Source of the DNA: Oscillospiraceae bacterium
GTDB taxonomy: Bacteria; Bacillota_A; Clostridia; Oscillospirales; JAAYXM01
Direction: 5' to 3'
NCBI GenBank assembly: GCA_017408185.1
Contig: JAFQVE010000333.1
Coordinates: 1-8,557, forward strand
Length of the DNA stretch: 8,557 nt
The position numbers and the translations under genes were made by a program. The notes beneath the pieces are model-generated. The model was given only the letters and a program-made list of their open reading frames with translations. It was not told where the DNA came from and made no database searches. Below, piece after piece: positions 6,837 through 8,557 of this stretch (positions are counted from its first letter, which is position 1; every line of letters starts with the position of its first letter).

Positions 6837-8557
6837 TTAGTCAGAGTAAACTATCTTATAGTCTGTTCCGTCAAGATAAATTACATATCCACGGACTTTT
6901 GAATATACTTTGGTAAGCTTAACGGCAAACTGACCATGACTGTTCTTCCCCTGAGCAATGTGCTTTTCATGTGCACTGCCGACTGTTGGCGTTCCACTGT
7001 TTGATGCAACAATGCCCGCTTCAACTATGTTATAGTCTGCCGAGTCATATTCTATCATATATGCACCGTGTCCCTCATCAAGCACAACAAGCGGCTTTTT
7101 GTCCTCCGGAACATCCGCTACATTCTCTTCTACATCCGAGACTTTGAATACATAATAAGTATACGGAGAAGAGTAGCTTACAACTCTTCCATCACGAAGC
7201 CATGAGCTAAAGCCTGATTTCGATTTATTGTATGTAATCGGCTCACTGTAGGTATACTCCCCAACAGCGTTTGCAGTATATTTTGCAACTGCACGTGTGA
7301 TACCATTTCCAAGCTCGGACTCTAATGTGAACGCCTCGCCATTTGCAGTTTCCCAACCGTTAAATGTATAACCAATCATTTCTGCAGCAGGAAGCTCTGA
7401 AAGTGCTTCAAACTCGGTTGCTGTATACTCCGCGACAAGTTCACCGTTCTTGTTCCAAAGCTCAACACCTACTGCATCTGTCGGATTTGCTTCTTCATAA
7501 ATCGCTGTGATAAATGCATTTGAATAAATTTTGTATTCAAAGTTTTCCTGCGGTGCGTCGAGGATTAACTTTCCTGTGACGGAGTTTCCGCGTTTCCAAC
7601 CGACGAAGTTGTAACCCGGTACATTTTCCGCTGTAAGAGTTACCTTATCACCGCGTTTGAGATTTCCGTTAACCTCGAACTCAACGCCGTCGCCGATGTT
7701 AGAATATACACCAAAGGTGACTGAATCATCCGTTGAGTCTACCACTATTACCTCTGCAGGGACGATGCTTATCGGATTTAATTCTGAAACTGTTGCAGAA
7801 ATTTTTGCCTTGCCGACAGAATCTGCTGTAAGTGTATTTCCATCCACCGAAACAGCGGTGTTGTTGCTTGCGAATACTGCATAAGCTGAAACAGAACTTC
7901 CGTCCGCTGTGTTCCAAATGTTTGCAGCTGCAGGAGTTGTATCATTTACCTTAAGCTCGTCAGTCGTTACAGTTACAACACCTGCATATGCAGAACCGAC
8001 TTCATCTCCCTGAAGAACAAAGGAACTCGGATATGTTCCCGACTCACTGTGACAACCTGGATATTGACCGGTTGATCTGAAGACAAGGATGTATTCGCCA
8101 CTTTCAATCTCATATTCCTTATCGAGAATTGTTGTTGCAGCTTTTGACTTACCGTCCGTTATTTCCGAGGAAACATAAGCAATCGGTGTCTCTCCATTGA
8201 TCGGCATTGCTGATTCAAGAGCGCTCGCTACATCCTGCGTGCTGCCATCCAACAGATATATGTTACCATACCCTGCCTTTGTAGTTGTTGCAACAGGAAG
8301 TTGCATATGATTAAGAACAACTTTGTATTTTCCACCGACCGGAACATTTATTTTAAAAGATGCCCAATATCCTGCAGATGTTCTGATTCTGAGTCCGTCA
8401 CCTGTCTTGATAATCTGCATAGTTTCTCTTGATTTTTCATATGATGACCACATACCCTGCGTATCGGTATATAATACCGGTGAGGTCAACTCAGTATTAT
8501 TCCCTACCGGAGTATCCATAAAATCATATGTAAATGTATAATCAGCATAGTCCGGAG
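6837..8557 (-). CDS. Large modular surface protein, C-terminal 572 residues (5' end outside window)
   Basis: The frame is open from the right edge (first full codon at 8555) to TAA at 6837-6839. The first ATG in frame (8519) is not a credible start: in-frame codons continue upstream of it and already form part of a domain, and it has no Shine-Dalgarno sequence. Visible order: a module like A-C of the downstream lyase (fragment residues about 1-184, GYWASFKINVPVGGKY core), a Big_2-like Ig domain (190-273), two InlB/Flg_new-like repeats with GYNFVGW (about 278-355) and GYTFNGW (about 362-427), then a C-terminal domain (432-572) ending RGYVIYLDGTDYKIVYSD. No catalytic domain, transmembrane segment, LPXTG or SLH motif is visible. 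Any enzyme would be in the missing N-terminal part. The shared module and same-strand position suggest a common pathway with the lyase. Function unknown; likely extracellular and polysaccharide-related by inference. Confidence 0.93.
   Translation of the reverse strand, partial: PDYADYTFTYDFMDTPVGNNTELTSPVLYTDTQGMWSSYEKSRETMQIIKTGDGLRIRTSAGYWASFKINVPVGGKYKVVLNHMQLPVATTTKAGYGNIYLLDGSTQDVASALESAMPINGETPIAYVSSEITDGKSKAATTILDKEYEIESGEYILVFRSTGQYPGCHSESGTYPSSFVLQGDEVGSAYAGVVTVTTDELKVNDTTPAAANIWNTADGSSVSAYAVFASNNTAVSVDGNTLTADSVGKAKISATVSELNPISIVPAEVIVVDSTDDSVTFGVYSNIGDGVEFEVNGNLKRGDKVTLTAENVPGYNFVGWKRGNSVTGKLILDAPQENFEYKIYSNAFITAIYEEANPTDAVGVELWNKNGELVAEYTATEFEALSELPAAEMIGYTFNGWETANGEAFTLESELGNGITRAVAKYTANAVGEYTYSEPITYNKSKSGFSSWLRDGRVVSYSSPYTYYVFKVSDVEENVADVPEDKKPLVVLDEGHGAYMIEYDSADYNIVEAGIVASNSGTPTVGSAHEKHIAQGKNSHGQFAVKLTKVYSKVRGYVIYLDGTDYKIVYSD
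6840..7262 (-). other. Uncharacterised C-terminal domain of the upstream protein
   Basis: The last 141 residues. An aromatic-rich part (SSWLRDGRVVSYSSPYTYYVF) is in two runs; then an acidic linker, then GAYMIEYDSADYNIVEAGIV, NSHGQFAVKL and RGYVIYLDGTDYKIVYSD at the very end. From memory, similar endings occur in other large secreted proteins of uncultured Clostridia, but I know no named function. It replaces an SLH, LPXTG or dockerin ending. Confidence 0.5.
7275..7724 (-). repeat. Two InlB/Flg_new-like repeats in the upstream protein
   Basis: The first (7491-7724) has GDKVTLTAENVPGYNFVGWK and ends FITAIYEE, like the divergent InlB B-repeat. The second (about 7275-7472) has AEYTATEFEALSELPAAEMI, then GYTFNGWETANGE and a closing VAKYTA. 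Both carry the 'pGY.F.GW' beta-grasp core found in surface proteins of Clostridia and Listeria. Probably a stalk rather than a catalytic part. Confidence 0.75.
7737..7988 (-). other. Big_2-like Ig domain of the upstream protein
   Basis: Begins AGVVTVTTDELKV and contains AVFASNNTAVSVDGNTLTA followed by DSVGKAKISATV, ending PAEVIVVD. 'S.N.ta.sV.gntlta..vGkakIsAtv' is a good group 2 bacterial Ig pattern. It gives the same module-then-Ig order seen in the lyase. Confidence 0.75.
8004..8557 (-). repeat. Module D in the upstream protein, same family as A-C
   Basis: The first 184 visible residues. YTDTQGMWSSYE matches YTDGWSWYG of module C, and GYWASFKINVPVGGKYKVVL matches GKWFALKLNFKSAGHYRAAI; GYGNIYLL matches GEGYVYLA and SGEYILVFR matches SGDYLLIVQ. 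A YTFTYDF strand at the window edge may be its true N-terminal strand, so the module could be almost whole. Followed directly by an Ig domain, as modules B and C are. Confidence 0.6.

Noticed and set aside
8517..8519. ATG as start of the upstream gene
   Set aside because: The frame stays open to the window edge with YADYTFTYDF upstream, which looks like the first strand of module D. There is no Shine-Dalgarno sequence and no signal peptide after this Met.
1..8557. tRNA, rRNA, CRISPR, insertion sequence or phage elements
   Set aside because: Both strands are explained by two continuous coding frames plus a 100-bp gap. I saw no direct-repeat array, transposase motif, terminal inverted repeats or RNA gene signature.

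Overview
The window holds two very large, secreted, multi-domain proteins encoded head to tail on the minus strand. Both run off the window, so neither is complete. The likely source is an anaerobic, low-to-moderate GC Firmicute of the class Clostridia, perhaps an uncultured gut, rumen or digester lineage. The grounds are the Gram-positive signal peptide, the strong AGGAGG ribosome binding site, the C-terminal SLH (S-layer homology) repeats, and a modular architecture of Ig-like, InlB-like and putative sugar-binding domains. No species can be named from this sequence.

Layout, in the direction of transcription (right to left). Positions 8557-6837 encode the C-terminal 572 residues of a surface protein whose start lies outside the window. 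Its modules are a beta-rich putative carbohydrate-binding module, a Big_2-like Ig domain, two InlB/Flg_new-like 'GY.F.GW' repeats, and a C-terminal domain ending in a YVIYxDGxxYKIVYSD signature. A 100-bp gap follows, with a perfect 9-bp GC-rich hairpin that lacks a T-tract. Positions 6736-1 then encode at least 2245 residues of a cell-wall-anchored polysaccharide lyase. Its order is signal peptide, module A, module B, Ig-like, module C, Ig-like, heparinase II/III-type lyase (about 1140 residues, with a four-cysteine zinc-knuckle-like segment), He_PIG-type Ig domain, Gly/Pro/Ser/acidic linker, and SLH repeats. The window cuts the third SLH repeat. I checked the reading frame codon by codon from 6736 down to base 2 and found no stop or frameshift.

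How they may work together (inference): both proteins carry divergent copies of the same roughly 180-220-residue module, three in the lyase and one in the upstream protein. They probably belong to one surface system that binds and depolymerises a uronic-acid-containing polysaccharide at the cell wall. The substrate cannot be read from the sequence. There is no RNA gene, mobile element, CRISPR array or third gene in the window. The long plus-strand open frames are antisense shadows of the lyase gene.
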